A DNA stretch of 64,000 nucleotides from Clostridiales bacterium (GTDB taxonomy: Bacteria; Bacillota; Clostridia; Oscillospirales; Acutalibacteraceae). Below are positions 17,030-26,890 of the stretch, piece after piece. The stretch spans positions 1-64,000 of the forward strand of contig DXYF01000032.1 in NCBI GenBank assembly GCA_019415945.1. The letters run 5' to 3'. The translations under genes were made by a program, and so were the position numbers. Within the stretch, counting starts at the first letter, position 1. The number at the start of each line of letters is the position of its first letter. The notes under the pieces were generated by a model that was not told the DNA's origin, searched no databases, and worked only from the letters and a program-made list of their open reading frames with translations.

Positions 17030-18355
17030 TTATTCTCCTTGCAAGGGCAAAACTTCTATTTTTAATGCGTTATCAGAATTAAGAGCGATTCCTACAGCAG
17101 ACGCACCCATTCCCTCGCACCAAAGGATTTCGTTGCCGACCGCCAAAACTGCAACCTTATCACGCAGTTCCGAGGGGATTTTTTGCTCGTTCATAGCCTT
17201 TCTGAGAGGTTTTGTGATTCCTCGCTTAGGATAAGTAAATCGGTCACAAGACTTGCGGGTTCTGAAAACGGCATTTTTACCGATAAAATCAGCATTAATT
17301 AAGTTTTTGTCTTCTTTGTCACTAATGTTTCGTGTGACCCTGTATATTTTTGAATCGTAATTAAAAAATGTATTTTCTTTAAGCTCAATATTGTCAATCA
17401 GATTATCATTATTTGCCGCTGCAAATCTTAATATACCCTGCTTTGAAATAACTTTGTATTTTTTGTTCAGCTCTACCGCACCGCCGTGCTTCATAATATT
17501 TAAAATAAGCTCAATATGGCGTTGCTCCGCACAAAAATCGGCGTTAATTCTACACAAAACCGATACCGCATTTTTAATAACTGCAATGTGATTTGAGAGC
17601 AAAGCTTCGCAGTTATAACCATACTCACAGCGGCTTTGCGAAATTGCCGTCTGCGTCATAACATTGAGATAATCCGCTATTTCTCTTGCGTTTTCTGATA
17701 ATCTCACAGCACAGCTTTCAAAGCTTTCATTAATTTCCTTTAAAACAGGTACTGCGTTATGACGGATTTTGTTTCTTGTGTAATCATCAGTCAGATTTGT
17801 GCTGTCGGTTACATAATCAAGTCCGCTTTCAAAACAGTATTGCTCTATCTGTTCTCTGGTGCATTCAATCAAGGGACGAATTATATTCTCTCTGACGGGA
17901 GGAATTGCACACACCCCGAAAATCGAAGAACCTCTCGTAATGTTAAACAAGAGCGTTTCGGCATTGTCGGACGCAGTGTGGGCAGTTGCAACCTTGGCAC
18001 CAAGCTCCCGTGAAATTTCTTTGAATACGGAATATCTTATATTCCTGCCGCAAAGCTCCTCGCTGATTTTGAGGTCTTTTGCAAGCTTTGCCACATTATA
18101 TTGCCTTACATACAGCTTAATACCGTATTTCTCGGCAATTAATCCGCAAAAGCGTTCATCACGATTTGATTCCTCGCCGCGAAGTCCGTGATTTATGTGT
18201 ACGGCGTACAAAGAAAGATTATATTTTTCTTTGAGAGAATTAAGAACATCAAGCAATGCAACGCTGTCAGCACCGCCTGATAAGGCAACGACTATCCTGT
18301 CGCCTTTTTCAAGCATCTTGTACTTGTTAACAGTGCAAAGCACCTGCTTATTCAT
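17030..18355 (-). CDS. tilS: tRNA(Ile)-lysidine synthase
   Basis: A 441-residue enzyme that attaches lysine to C34 of tRNA-Ile(CAU), changing both codon and amino acid identity. The PP-loop VALSGGADSVALLDVL is at residues ~22-37, followed by VHINHGLRGEESNRDE and the ATAHTASDNAETLLFNI motif; a C-terminal TilS domain with FRTRKSCDRFTYPKRGITKPLRKAMNEQKIP ends the protein. It overlaps the dnaB stop by eight bases. Confidence 0.95.
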   Translation of the reverse strand: MNKQVLCTVNKYKMLEKGDRIVVALSGGADSVALLDVLNSLKEKYNLSLYAVHINHGLRGEESNRDERFCGLIAEKYGIKLYVRQYNVAKLAKDLKISEELCGRNIRYSVFKEISRELGAKVATAHTASDNAETLLFNITRGSSIFGVCAIPPVRENIIRPLIECTREQIEQYCFESGLDYVTDSTNLTDDYTRNKIRHNAVPVLKEINESFESCAVRLSENAREIADYLNVMTQTAISQSRCEYGYNCEALLSNHIAVIKNAVSVLCRINADFCAEQRHIELILNIMKHGGAVELNKKYKVISKQGILRFAAANNDNLIDNIELKENTFFNYDSKIYRVTRNISDKEDKNLINADFIGKNAVFRTRKSCDRFTYPKRGITKPLRKAMNEQKIPSELRDKVAVLAVGNEILWCEGMGASAVGIALNSDNALKIEVLPLQGE

Positions 18356-19718
18356 CCCTTGCCTCCATACCTGTAAATCTCATAAACTCACCCTGCCAAT
18401 GCAGCTTTACGGCATTGGTTTCACCGTGACGGTTTTTGGCAACAATACATTCACCCGAATTTACATCGGCTGTCGGAGCTGTCTGCTCTGCGGTTTTTTC
18501 ACTGTAATAGCCCTCTCTGTAGAGAAAGAGCACAATATCGGCGTCCTGCTCGATAGAACCGGAGTCACGCAAATCGGAAAGCTGCGGTCTGTGATCCGCA
18601 CGCTGTTCAGACGCACGGGAAAGCTGTGAAAGCGTTATAACGGGAACATTCATTTCCTTTGCAAGAATTTTTAAATTTCTTGTAATCTCGGAAATTTCCT
18701 GAACACGGTTGTCGATTCTTCTGCCGCTTCCCATAAGCTGTAAATAATCAATAACCACAAGGTCAAGTTTACGCAATCTGCGAAGCCTTGACTTCATCTC
18801 GGTAATCGTAATTCCCGGCGTATCATCGAGATACAGCTCGGTTTTACTCAAAACATCACTTGCAGGAATCAGCCTGCTCCACTCCTCCTCGGACAGTTTG
18901 CCCGTTCGAAGTTTTGTGCCGCTGATTAACGCCTCGGTTGAAAGCAAACGGCTTGCAAGCTGTTCCTTTGACATTTCCAAAGAGAAAAAAGCGACTGTTT
19001 TTTTAGACTTGCACGCTGCATTTCTTGCAATATTCAGTGCAAAACTCGTCTTACCCATACCGGGACGGGCAGCAAGCAATATAAGGTCGCTTCGGTTAAG
19101 TCCCGTAATCATCCTGTCAAGGTCGCCTATGCCCGTAGGTATCGGCTTCATACTCTCGTCGGTTTCGCTGTTGAGTGCGTCAAGACGGTCAAAGGTCTGC
19201 AAAATTACCGAATTAATGCGTTCAAGACCCGACCTGTCATTTCCTTTGCGGATATCAAATATTTTCTGTTCTGCCGAATCAATTAAAACCGACGGTTCCT
19301 CATCTCCGGCAGACGCATCGTCGATAATCTCACGGGACGCAGTAATAAGTCTGCGGATATTGCATTTATCGGCAATAACCTTGGCATAAGCCTCTGCATT
19401 AGAGATTGACGGGCAGTTATTTACCAAATCCATAAGATATGTTTTGCCCGTTGCTTCGTCAAAAGTCTTATTCTGTTTTAGCCTTTCAAGCAGTGTAACA
19501 AAGTCAATCGCCTCGCCGAAATTAATCATTTCCTGCATCTGCATAAAAATCAGCTTATGCAAAGCCACATAGAAATAATCAGGCGATTTTATGTAATCTA
19601 CAACCTTGTCAAAAACAGAACTGTCAAGAATAACAGCACCCAAAACAGCCTGTTCCGACTCCGGGCTGTACGGCATATTCAGACCGTCGTAGCTGCCGGT
19701 AATTAATGAATCAGCCAT
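18348..19718 (-). CDS. dnaB: Replicative DNA helicase
   Basis: A 456-residue hexameric helicase. The N-terminal primase-interacting domain begins PYSPESEQAVLGAVILD. The RecA-like motor has Walker A AARPGMGKTSFALNIARN, LVVIDYLQLMGSGRR (Walker B), and the LSQLSRASEQRADHRPQLSDLRDSGSIEQDADIVLF arginine-finger region. It forms an operon with rplI upstream (29-base gap) and tilS downstream. Confidence 0.97.
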   Translation of the reverse strand: MADSLITGSYDGLNMPYSPESEQAVLGAVILDSSVFDKVVDYIKSPDYFYVALHKLIFMQMQEMINFGEAIDFVTLLERLKQNKTFDEATGKTYLMDLVNNCPSISNAEAYAKVIADKCNIRRLITASREIIDDASAGDEEPSVLIDSAEQKIFDIRKGNDRSGLERINSVILQTFDRLDALNSETDESMKPIPTGIGDLDRMITGLNRSDLILLAARPGMGKTSFALNIARNAACKSKKTVAFFSLEMSKEQLASRLLSTEALISGTKLRTGKLSEEEWSRLIPASDVLSKTELYLDDTPGITITEMKSRLRRLRKLDLVVIDYLQLMGSGRRIDNRVQEISEITRNLKILAKEMNVPVITLSQLSRASEQRADHRPQLSDLRDSGSIEQDADIVLFLYREGYYSEKTAEQTAPTADVNSGECIVAKNRHGETNAVKLHWQGEFMRFTGMEARDE

Positions 19719-19747
19719 TATGACACCTTCAAATCATTATGCTTGTT

Positions 19748-20194
19748 TTACGCTTCTTTTACCTGTACATCAATATTTGCAGAAATACCTGTATAAAGCT
19801 TAACTTCTGCTTTGTAGGTACCGAATTCCTTTATGTCACATTCAAGCACTACCTTACGCTTGTCAACTGAAATTGAGTACTGTTTTTTAATTTCTTCTGC
19901 AACCTGCTTTGCGGTGATACTGCCGAAAAGGCGTCCGCCCTGACCTGCTTTGGCAGTCATCACAAACTTTTTGCCCTCCAGCATTTTCTTTTGCTGTTCA
20001 GCCTGTGCCTTTTGAGTTGCAATTTTATAGTTTTTGGAATTTTCCGCGTTTTTGTATTCATTCATTGCCTGAGCGTTTGCTTCGCGGGCAAGCTTTTTTG
20101 GAAAAAGGTAATTGCGTGCATATCCGTCAGATGCTTCTACAAGCTCGCCTTTTTTTCCGAGTGATTTTATATCCTGTAACAAAATAACCTTCAT
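19748..20194 (-). CDS. rplI: Ribosomal protein bL9
   Basis: A 148-residue bL9: N-terminal rRNA-binding domain MKVILLQDIKSLGKKGELVEASDGYARNYLFPKKLA, a long connecting helix, and a C-terminal domain with GRLFGSITAKQVAEEIKKQ. The ATG at 20194 follows AAAGGATGATAAAT. rplI immediately before dnaB is a conserved Firmicutes pair. The stretch upstream (20210-20250) can fold as GGTGCAGTCCCC.../GGAGGGATAACACC on the minus strand, a possible leader structure of unknown meaning. Confidence 0.96.
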   Translation of the reverse strand: MKVILLQDIKSLGKKGELVEASDGYARNYLFPKKLAREANAQAMNEYKNAENSKNYKIATQKAQAEQQKKMLEGKKFVMTAKAGQGGRLFGSITAKQVAEEIKKQYSISVDKRKVVLECDIKEFGTYKAEVKLYTGISANIDVQVKEA

Positions 20195-20323
20195 ATTTAT
20201 CATCCTTTCAAGGTGTTATCCCTCCGCAATGCAGGGGACTGCACCAAAAATAATACAAATAAAATTTCTTATAAAGACGGTAAAACACAGTATAGTAAAT
20301 CGACATATTTAAATTGTACAATT

Positions 20324-22276
20324 TTATGTGCTCTCAATATCGTCCAGCACGCTGTCAATGACAGATAAGAGCTTTCTGTAAGCAAGATCTCTTGTAGTAT
20401 CCTCAAGCTGTGCCGCAGCCATTGTCTGATGGCCGCCGCCTCCGAGCTGTTCCATAATTATCTGAACATTGAGCTTACCGTAGCTTCGTGCGGAGATATT
20501 AATTTTACCGTCATTTTCAAATACTACAAACGAGGCTCTCACGCCCTGCAATGTCAGCATTTCATCAGCCGCCTGTGCGGCAGCAAGCCTTATGTCATCC
20601 GCATTGCTTTTTGAAACAGAAACAGCACAGCCTCTGTATATATTTGCATTGCAGACAATCTCAACCTTTTCCCGGTATGTATCAATGCTGTCAGAAAACA
20701 TTTCCTTGACGGTTAGAGTATTTGCACCTTTTCTGCGAAGATAAGCCGCCGCCTCGAAGGTACGCACACCTGTTTTAAGAACAAAATTCTTTGTATCAAG
20801 CATAATACCTGCAAGAAGTGCGTCAGCCTGAACATAACCCAACGGTCTGTCTTCAAGATAGCTGATAATTTCACTGCACATTTCGGCAGACGATGAAGCA
20901 GACGGCTCATGACAAAATACAAGTGCGTTATCTATGTAATTAACCGATTTTCTGTGGTGGTCAATAACGACAACTTTCCTGCACTTTTCGTAAAGCTGAG
21001 CACTTTCAAGCGAGCTTTTCAGATGAGTATCCACAATAATCAAAAGCGACTTTTGGGTAACTCCCCTTAATGCTTCATCAGCTGTTATAAAGATATTTGA
21101 ATCAACATGGGATTCAATATAAGAGATAAGCTGTTTTGCCATAGAAGTTTCCTTGTCGATTACTATCTTGCAATAGCGTCTAAAGGATTTTTCCATTATG
21201 CACTGAAGTCCTACCGCCGAACCTACACAGTCGAGGTCTGAAAATCGGTGTCCCATAATAAACACCTTATCGCAGTCGGTAACGGCACGGCTTATCGCAT
21301 TAGCTATAACACGCATTCTTACCTTGCTCGCCTTTTCTGCGGCAGCGGCAGTGCCTCCGAAAAATTCGTAGCTGTTGTCCTTTATTACCGCAACCTGGTC
21401 GCCGCCTCTGCCGAGTGCCATTTCAAGAGCTTTTCTTGCATTCAGTTCGCTTGACTTAAGGTTCTTAGTACCTCGGCAAAGTCCGACAGAGATTGTCGCA
21501 ACATTATTGTTTACGCTGACAGAACGAATTTCCTTAAGAATCGGAAACTTCTGAGCAATCATTTTCTCAACATCGGATTCCCTGAATATTATCATGTAAC
21601 GGTTTGTACTGATTTTTTTGTAAAGCGAATCATACTCAGCCGCCCACTTTTGAAGAGCTGTTTCAACTGCAAGAATTACTTGGGAATAAGCCTCATCGGA
21701 ATCATTTGAAAAATCCTCAGCGTTGTCAAAGGTGATGATTGATACGCACGGCAGATTTGAATGATATTCCCTAACCATAGATTTATAGTAGGTGTTTTCA
21801 ATGAAAAGGCTTATTACGCTCTCTCCTGCGGACATACAAAAAACAGTGTATTCTTTACCGTCAACCGCAATATCTTCGCCTTCGCCGTCCTTTATTTCGT
21901 CAATATCAAATCCCGAAAGATAAGCATTAATATTTTCACCCTCGGGACTTCTGCCCTGACACATTGATTTTCGAAACCGTGCATTGCACCAAAGAATATC
22001 GCCTTTCAGTCCCGAAACAACAACGGGAAACTTATATTTTTCAAGGAAATCGGGGTTGAATCCTTTGATTCTTTCGGCTGCGGATTTTACCGAACTGTTT
22101 ATATAATTTCTGAATCTGAACGATAAAACAAATACTACGGCAAACGCCGCAACCGAAATCGCAAATTCAATATAACACAAAACAATATTATAATTATAAG
22201 ACGCAAACGCCATTATCAGCATTATCAAAGCAAAAATTATAAACCAAGGAGTAAGCGTCCAATGCCTTCTTTTCAT
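20324..22276 (-). CDS. gdpP: Cyclic-di-AMP phosphodiesterase GdpP
   Basis: A 650-residue membrane protein. Two N-terminal membrane helices (FIIFALIMLIMAFASY and IEFAISVAAFAVVFVLSF), a degenerate PAS-like region (~75-160), a degenerate GGDEF domain (~175-305), then a DHH/DHHA1 phosphodiesterase: MGHRFSDLDCVGSAVGL, IVDTHLKSSL, VVIDHHRKSVNYIDNA and the terminal GGGGHQTMAAAQ. This order matches GdpP, which degrades c-di-AMP and so affects potassium, osmotic and wall homeostasis. It lies between rplI and rnj, as is common in this phylum. The first DHH motif is slightly unusual (HRFSDLD instead of HxNPDxD). Confidence 0.93.
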   Translation of the reverse strand: MKRRHWTLTPWFIIFALIMLIMAFASYNYNIVLCYIEFAISVAAFAVVFVLSFRFRNYINSSVKSAAERIKGFNPDFLEKYKFPVVVSGLKGDILWCNARFRKSMCQGRSPEGENINAYLSGFDIDEIKDGEGEDIAVDGKEYTVFCMSAGESVISLFIENTYYKSMVREYHSNLPCVSIITFDNAEDFSNDSDEAYSQVILAVETALQKWAAEYDSLYKKISTNRYMIIFRESDVEKMIAQKFPILKEIRSVSVNNNVATISVGLCRGTKNLKSSELNARKALEMALGRGGDQVAVIKDNSYEFFGGTAAAAEKASKVRMRVIANAISRAVTDCDKVFIMGHRFSDLDCVGSAVGLQCIMEKSFRRYCKIVIDKETSMAKQLISYIESHVDSNIFITADEALRGVTQKSLLIIVDTHLKSSLESAQLYEKCRKVVVIDHHRKSVNYIDNALVFCHEPSASSSAEMCSEIISYLEDRPLGYVQADALLAGIMLDTKNFVLKTGVRTFEAAAYLRRKGANTLTVKEMFSDSIDTYREKVEIVCNANIYRGCAVSVSKSNADDIRLAAAQAADEMLTLQGVRASFVVFENDGKINISARSYGKLNVQIIMEQLGGGGHQTMAAAQLEDTTRDLAYRKLLSVIDSVLDDIEST

Positions 22277-22337
22277 AATATCCCTCTGTTAAGAATAAAA
22301 CCTTATGCGTTGCTTTGCAAAACAACGCAAACTGAAG

Positions 22338-24194
22338 TTATACCTCCTGCAAAATAGGAAGTATCATAGGTGCTCTGCGTGTACGCTGTCCGATAAGCTT
22401 TGCCACATCATCCTTAATGCGGTTTTTAATTACACCCCACTCGTGAATGTTGTTGTCTGCACATTCCTCAAGAATGTCAAGTGCAAGCTTTTTGACTTCG
22501 TCAAGGAGTCCCTCGCTCTCACGGACATAAACAAATCCCCTTGAAACTATATCGGGACCGCTGATGACATGACCGTCGTAAACATCAAGCGAAGCAACTA
22601 TGATAATAAGTCCGTCCTGACCGAGATGTTTTCTGTCACGAAGCACAATACTTCCGACATCACCTACGCCGAGACCGTCAACAAACACCTTGCCTGCCTG
22701 AACGGGTGCAAGCTCTTTGATGTAGTTTTCGTTTATTTCCACAACGCTTCCTACATCTCCTATAAATATATTTTTTCTGTCCATTCCCAAAAATTCGGCA
22801 AGCTCAGCGTGCTTTCTGAGATGTTTCTGCTCACCGTGTACGGGAATAAAATACTTGGGATTTACAAGACGGTGCAGAATTTTCAGCTCCTCCTGACAGG
22901 CGTGTCCGGAAACATGAACATCGTACATTGACTCATAAATCACCTTGCAGCCCTTTTTGAGAAGCTCATCAACAACATTTCCGACTGTTTTTTCGTTGCC
23001 GGGAATCGGATTGGCAGAGATTATTATGAAGTCGCCTTCTCCTACCATTACCTTGCGGTGGTCCGAATAAGCCATTCTCGAAAGTGCACTCATAGGCTCA
23101 CCCTGACTGCCTGTTGTAACAAGCACTATTTCCTCCGGCATATATTTGCCGAGCATATCAATATCAATTATCAGATTTTCGGGAATATTCAGATATCCGA
23201 GCTTTTTGGCAACATCCATATAGTTGACCATACTTCTGCCCGAAAAAGCAACCTTTCTGCCGTATTTTTCAGCACAGTTTATAATCTGCTGCACCCTGTT
23301 TACATTTGATGCAAAGGTCGCAATTATTATTCTGTAATTTTCGGCACTCTTAAAAAGGCTGTCAAGACTTTCCGACACCAGCCGCTCCGTTCGGGTGTAT
23401 CCCGGTCTTTCTGCATTCGTGCTTTCCGCAAGAAGTGCCAAAACTCCTTTATCCCCCACCTTAGCAAAGCTTGAAAGGTCAATCATATCACCCGTAATCG
23501 GTGTACAGTCAATTTTAAAGTCGCCTGTGTGAACAATAGTTCCCGCCGGAGTATCAATGGCAAAAGCGACTGCGTCGGGAATTGAATGGTTTACATGAAT
23601 AAACTTTACATTCATACATCCGAGCCTGATCGTTTCGCCCGCATTTACAAGATTAAGCTGTGTTTTGTTTGCAAGGCTGTGTTCTCTGAGCTTATTGCCG
23701 ACAAGGCCGAGTGTAAGCGGAGTACCGTAAATCGGTACCTTTATTTTTGAAAGAAGATACGGTAAACCGCCAATGTGATCCTCGTGACCGTGAGTAAGGA
23801 TAATACCCCTGATTTTGTCTTGATTTGCTTCCAAATATGAAAAATCCGGTATAACAAGGTCAACACCGAGCATATCTCCGTCGGGGAACGCCATACCGCA
23901 GTCAACAACAATCATATCATTTCCGCATTCGATAAGCGTGATATTTTTTCCTATTTCGTTAAGTCCTCCGAGAAAAGCAATTTTCACTGAAGGCTTACGA
24001 ATATTTTTTTGTACGCTGTTTTTAGAATAAGTCTTTTTGTAATAACCTTTTTTGCTTTTCTGAAAAAAGCTTTGATCCGACTGCCTTTCAAAATTAAACG
24101 AGCCTTTTGAAATTTGTCTTGATTTGACATTTGAATTCTTTGAGTACTTGTTTTGCTTTGCATTTTTGTAGTATTTTTTTGTTTCTGTACTCAC
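22338..24194 (-). CDS. rnj: Ribonuclease J
   Basis: A 618-residue metallo-beta-lactamase/beta-CASP nuclease for mRNA decay and rRNA maturation. Metal site ILTHGHEDHIGGLPYLL (~135-150), VHTGDFKID, beta-CASP motifs TTGSQGEPMSALSRMA and SGHACQEELKILHRLVNPKYFIPVHGE, and a C-terminal domain SGPDIVSRGFVYVRESEGLLDE. It has an N-terminal extension of ~65 residues rich in Lys, Asn and Tyr (KKYYKNAKQNKYSKNSNVKS...), longer than in Bacillus RNase J1 and possibly an RNA-binding tail. GTG start behind GGAGGTAAATTT. Confidence 0.95.
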   Translation of the reverse strand: MSTETKKYYKNAKQNKYSKNSNVKSRQISKGSFNFERQSDQSFFQKSKKGYYKKTYSKNSVQKNIRKPSVKIAFLGGLNEIGKNITLIECGNDMIVVDCGMAFPDGDMLGVDLVIPDFSYLEANQDKIRGIILTHGHEDHIGGLPYLLSKIKVPIYGTPLTLGLVGNKLREHSLANKTQLNLVNAGETIRLGCMNVKFIHVNHSIPDAVAFAIDTPAGTIVHTGDFKIDCTPITGDMIDLSSFAKVGDKGVLALLAESTNAERPGYTRTERLVSESLDSLFKSAENYRIIIATFASNVNRVQQIINCAEKYGRKVAFSGRSMVNYMDVAKKLGYLNIPENLIIDIDMLGKYMPEEIVLVTTGSQGEPMSALSRMAYSDHRKVMVGEGDFIIISANPIPGNEKTVGNVVDELLKKGCKVIYESMYDVHVSGHACQEELKILHRLVNPKYFIPVHGEQKHLRKHAELAEFLGMDRKNIFIGDVGSVVEINENYIKELAPVQAGKVFVDGLGVGDVGSIVLRDRKHLGQDGLIIIVASLDVYDGHVISGPDIVSRGFVYVRESEGLLDEVKKLALDILEECADNNIHEWGVIKNRIKDDVAKLIGQRTRRAPMILPILQEV

Positions 24195-24590
24195 AAATTT
24201 ACCTCCATAATATTTCTATTGATTTAATATATAGGAAATATTTTTCACCTCTGTATTACTGTAAAAATGAATATTCAACGGCCGTATTCATCTTTAGGCA
24301 CAATATTTCCTTTGCCACAATCCGCAAGCATCATACGGATTTAAACGGTGCATAATTATTTTTTATAAAACAGATAAGTACATACTACGCCGAGTATATA
24401 TATTCATATTATTTTAACTCACAATCATTATTTATGTCAAGGTTATAAAAGAATTATAACATATTATTTACAGTTATTTAATTTTAAGCTTAAGACAATA
24501 TTTTTACAAAAAACAATAGCTGAAAAGACAAAAATAAGCACAACACTAATATTATGCTCTTTTTTTGGTAAAATAATAACTAAATAATAG
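24195..24590. other. AT-rich divergent intergenic region between rnj and rnhA
   Basis: About 400 bases between two divergent genes with no reading frame that I can support. It must contain the rnj promoter on the minus strand but I could not choose one convincingly among many AT-rich hexamers. Short inverted patches occur but no clear riboswitch or terminator is visible. Confidence 0.5.
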
Positions 24591-24619
24591 TTGCATTTGA
24601 AGTTTTTGCGTATTATAAT
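24591..24619 (+). promoter_or_regulatory. Promoter of rnhA-iscS-iscU
   Basis: -35 TTGCAT (24591-24596), 17-bp spacer, -10 TATAAT (24614-24619), about 32 bases before the TTG start of rnhA. Confidence 0.8.
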
Positions 24620-24650
24620 ATTATGCGTACATCAACTTAGGAGAATTAGC

Positions 24651-25088
24651 TTGAAACAGATTGAAGTTTTTACTGACGGTGCCTGCAGCGGAAACCCGGG
24701 ACCGGGCGGCTGGGGTGCAGTCCTTCGATATAACGGACACGAAAAAGAGCTGTCCGGCGGAGAAGCAAATACAACTAACAACAGAATGGAGCTGTCAGCT
24801 GTCATAAATGCACTTGAGGCGTTAAAGGAACCGTGCAAAGTTACGCTGTACAGCGACTCTCAATATGTATGCAACGCATTAAAGCTTGGCTGGGCTAAAA
24901 AGTGGAAAGCTAACAACTGGATGCGTAACAAAAAAGAGCCGGCTTTAAACCCCGAACTTTGGGACAAGCTTCTCAAACTGTGTGATATTCACGAGGTTGA
25001 TGTTATATGGGTGAAAGGTCATGCCGGACATCCCGAAAATGAAAGGTGCGACCGACTTGCTGTTGCGGCAGCACAGCAATATACATAA
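24651..25088 (+). CDS. rnhA: Ribonuclease HI
   Basis: A 145-residue RNase HI that removes RNA from RNA-DNA hybrids. Catalytic residues: Asp in EVFTDGACSGNPGPGGWG, Glu in TTNNRMELSAVINAL, Asp in LYSDSQYVCNAL, and the His/Asp pair in VKGHAGHPENERCDRLA. The TTG at 24651 is chosen since AGGAG lies seven bases upstream and the family begins here; the frame upstream overlaps the promoter. It heads a plus-strand operon with the desulfurase and IscU. Confidence 0.95.
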   Translation: MKQIEVFTDGACSGNPGPGGWGAVLRYNGHEKELSGGEANTTNNRMELSAVINALEALKEPCKVTLYSDSQYVCNALKLGWAKKWKANNWMRNKKEPALNPELWDKLLKLCDIHEVDVIWVKGHAGHPENERCDRLAVAAAQQYT

Positions 25089-25108
25089 ATTACACGAGGG
25101 TGATATAT

Positions 25109-26293
25109 ATGAAAAATATTTATGCCGATAATTCTGCAACTACTGCCATTGCCCCGTCCGTGCTTGAAAAGATGATGCCTTACCTCACAGAGGTTTACGG
25201 CAATCCGTCAAGCCTTTACAGTATAGGCAGCAAGGCAAAGGAAGCAGTTGAAAAATCACGGGCAAATATTGCAAAAAATCTCGGAGCAGCGTCTGCGAGT
25301 GAAATATTTTTTACATCCGGCGGAAGCGAATCCGACAACTGGGCGTTAAAAGGAGTTTGCCACGCACTGAAAGCAAAAGGCAAAACACACATTATTACAT
25401 CAAAATTTGAGCATCATGCGATTTTGCACACCTGTCAGGCTCTTGAAAAAGACGGTTTCAGGGTGACATATCTTGATGTGTATGAAAACGGCATTGTAAA
25501 ACCTGAGGATGTTGAAAACGCCATTTGCGACGATACAGCTATAGTATCAATTATGTACGCCAACAATGAAATCGGCACTATTCAGCCGATTTCGGAAATC
25601 GGTGCAATTTGCAAAAAGCACGGAGTTCTGTTTCATACCGACGCAGTTCAGGCTGCGGGATTTGTAAGAATAAATGTTGTTGAGCAAAACATCGACCTGC
25701 TTTCAATGACCGCTCATAAAATTCACGGACCGAAAGGCTGCGGTTTGCTTTATGTAAGGAGAGGCGTTAAGATAGACAACCTTATCGAGGGCGGTGCACA
25801 GGAAATAGGCAGAAGAGCGGGAACCGAAAATGTTGCAGGTATAGTCGGACTTGACGCTGCACTCCAGCTCTCCGTTGACACAATGGAAGAAAGAAACGCA
25901 AAGCTTACCAAAATGCGTGACAGACTTATTGACGGACTTCTCAAAATCGAGCGTTCAAGACTCAACGGTGACAGAATCCACAGACTTCCGGGTAATGTCA
26001 ATATGTGTTTTGAAGGTATTGAGGGTGAGAGTCTGCTTTTAAAGCTTGATTTAAACGGAATCTCTGCATCATCGGGTTCTGCCTGCACATCGGGAAGTCT
26101 TGATCCGAGCCATGTGCTTCTTGCAATCGGACTTCCTCACGAAATAGCACACGGCAGTATGCGTCTGTCGTTTTCCGACGAAAACACGGAAGAGGATATC
26201 GACTATATTCTTGAGAAAGTTCCTCAAATTGTTGATTATTTAAGGGCAATGTCTCCGCTTTGGGAAAAAATCAAAAAAGCAGAGAATAACTAA
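25109..26293 (+). CDS. Cysteine desulfurase (IscS/NifS family)
   Basis: A 394-residue PLP enzyme that takes sulfur from cysteine for Fe-S clusters and tRNA thiolation. N-terminus YADNSATTAIAPSV, PLP lysine in SMTAHKIHGPKGCGLLYV, PLP-binding VLFHTDAVQAAGF, and the catalytic loop cysteine in ASSGSACTSGSLDPSHVL. The ATG at 25109 follows GAGGGTGATATAT; a longer frame overlaps rnhA and lacks a start signal. Followed 45 bases later by the scaffold gene, giving a minimal ISC system without IscR or HscAB. Confidence 0.95.
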   Translation: MKNIYADNSATTAIAPSVLEKMMPYLTEVYGNPSSLYSIGSKAKEAVEKSRANIAKNLGAASASEIFFTSGGSESDNWALKGVCHALKAKGKTHIITSKFEHHAILHTCQALEKDGFRVTYLDVYENGIVKPEDVENAICDDTAIVSIMYANNEIGTIQPISEIGAICKKHGVLFHTDAVQAAGFVRINVVEQNIDLLSMTAHKIHGPKGCGLLYVRRGVKIDNLIEGGAQEIGRRAGTENVAGIVGLDAALQLSVDTMEERNAKLTKMRDRLIDGLLKIERSRLNGDRIHRLPGNVNMCFEGIEGESLLLKLDLNGISASSGSACTSGSLDPSHVLLAIGLPHEIAHGSMRLSFSDENTEEDIDYILEKVPQIVDYLRAMSPLWEKIKKAENN

Positions 26294-26338
26294 ACTCTTA
26301 ATTAATTTATATAGATATAGGTAAAGGGAGGTTAAAAT

Positions 26339-26767
26339 ATGGCATATTCCGAAAAGGTTATGGACCATTTTGCAAATCCACGCAATGTAGGAGAAATTGA
26401 AAACGCCGACGGTATCGGCGAGGTAGGAAACTCCAAATGCGGAGATATAATGAAAATGTACATCAAGGTTGAAAACGACATCATCACCGATGTTAAGTTT
26501 AAGACATTTGGCTGCGGTGCGGCTATTGCAACAAGCAGTATGGCTACCGAAATGATAAAGGGCAAGTCAATCAGCGACGCACTCAAGCTTACAAACAAAG
26601 CTGTTATGGAGGCTCTTGACGGACTTCCGCCTGTAAAGGTTCACTGCTCCGTGCTTGCAGAACAGGCAATTAAAGCCGCTATCTCGGATTACTACCAAAA
26701 ACAGGGTATTGACCCCGAACCTTTTGTAGGAAAGGTTCCTCACTGCGACGAGTGCGGATGTCACTGA
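26339..26767 (+). CDS. iscU: Fe-S cluster assembly scaffold IscU/NifU-like
   Basis: A 142-residue scaffold with the three cluster cysteines in GNSKCGDIM, FKTFGCGAAIATSS and KVHCSVLAEQAI. This is the IscU-type NifU N-terminal domain. The C-terminus carries an extra HCDECGCH, a cysteine-rich tail that recurs in clostridial versions and could bind metal; its role is unknown to me. AAAGGGAGGTTAAAAT precedes the ATG. It works with the upstream cysteine desulfurase. Confidence 0.93.
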   Translation: MAYSEKVMDHFANPRNVGEIENADGIGEVGNSKCGDIMKMYIKVENDIITDVKFKTFGCGAAIATSSMATEMIKGKSISDALKLTNKAVMEALDGLPPVKVHCSVLAEQAIKAAISDYYQKQGIDPEPFVGKVPHCDECGCH

Positions 26768-26789
26768 TAAAACAATTTTTGACTGATTT

Positions 26790-26834
26790 ACAAAAATCCC
26801 CCGATAGTTTAAAAACTGTCGGGGGATTTTTTTG
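26790..26834 (+). terminator. Terminator of the rnhA-iscU operon
   Basis: AAAATCCCCCGA-x-AGTTT / AACTGTCGGGGGATTTT with a seven-T run, starting ~25 bases past the iscU stop. It also faces the convergent pilus locus. Confidence 0.93.
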
Positions 26835-26890
26835 CACATACCTAATTGCTTAAATTAAAACAAAATAGTCTTAACCACTCTGTTGTGTTC

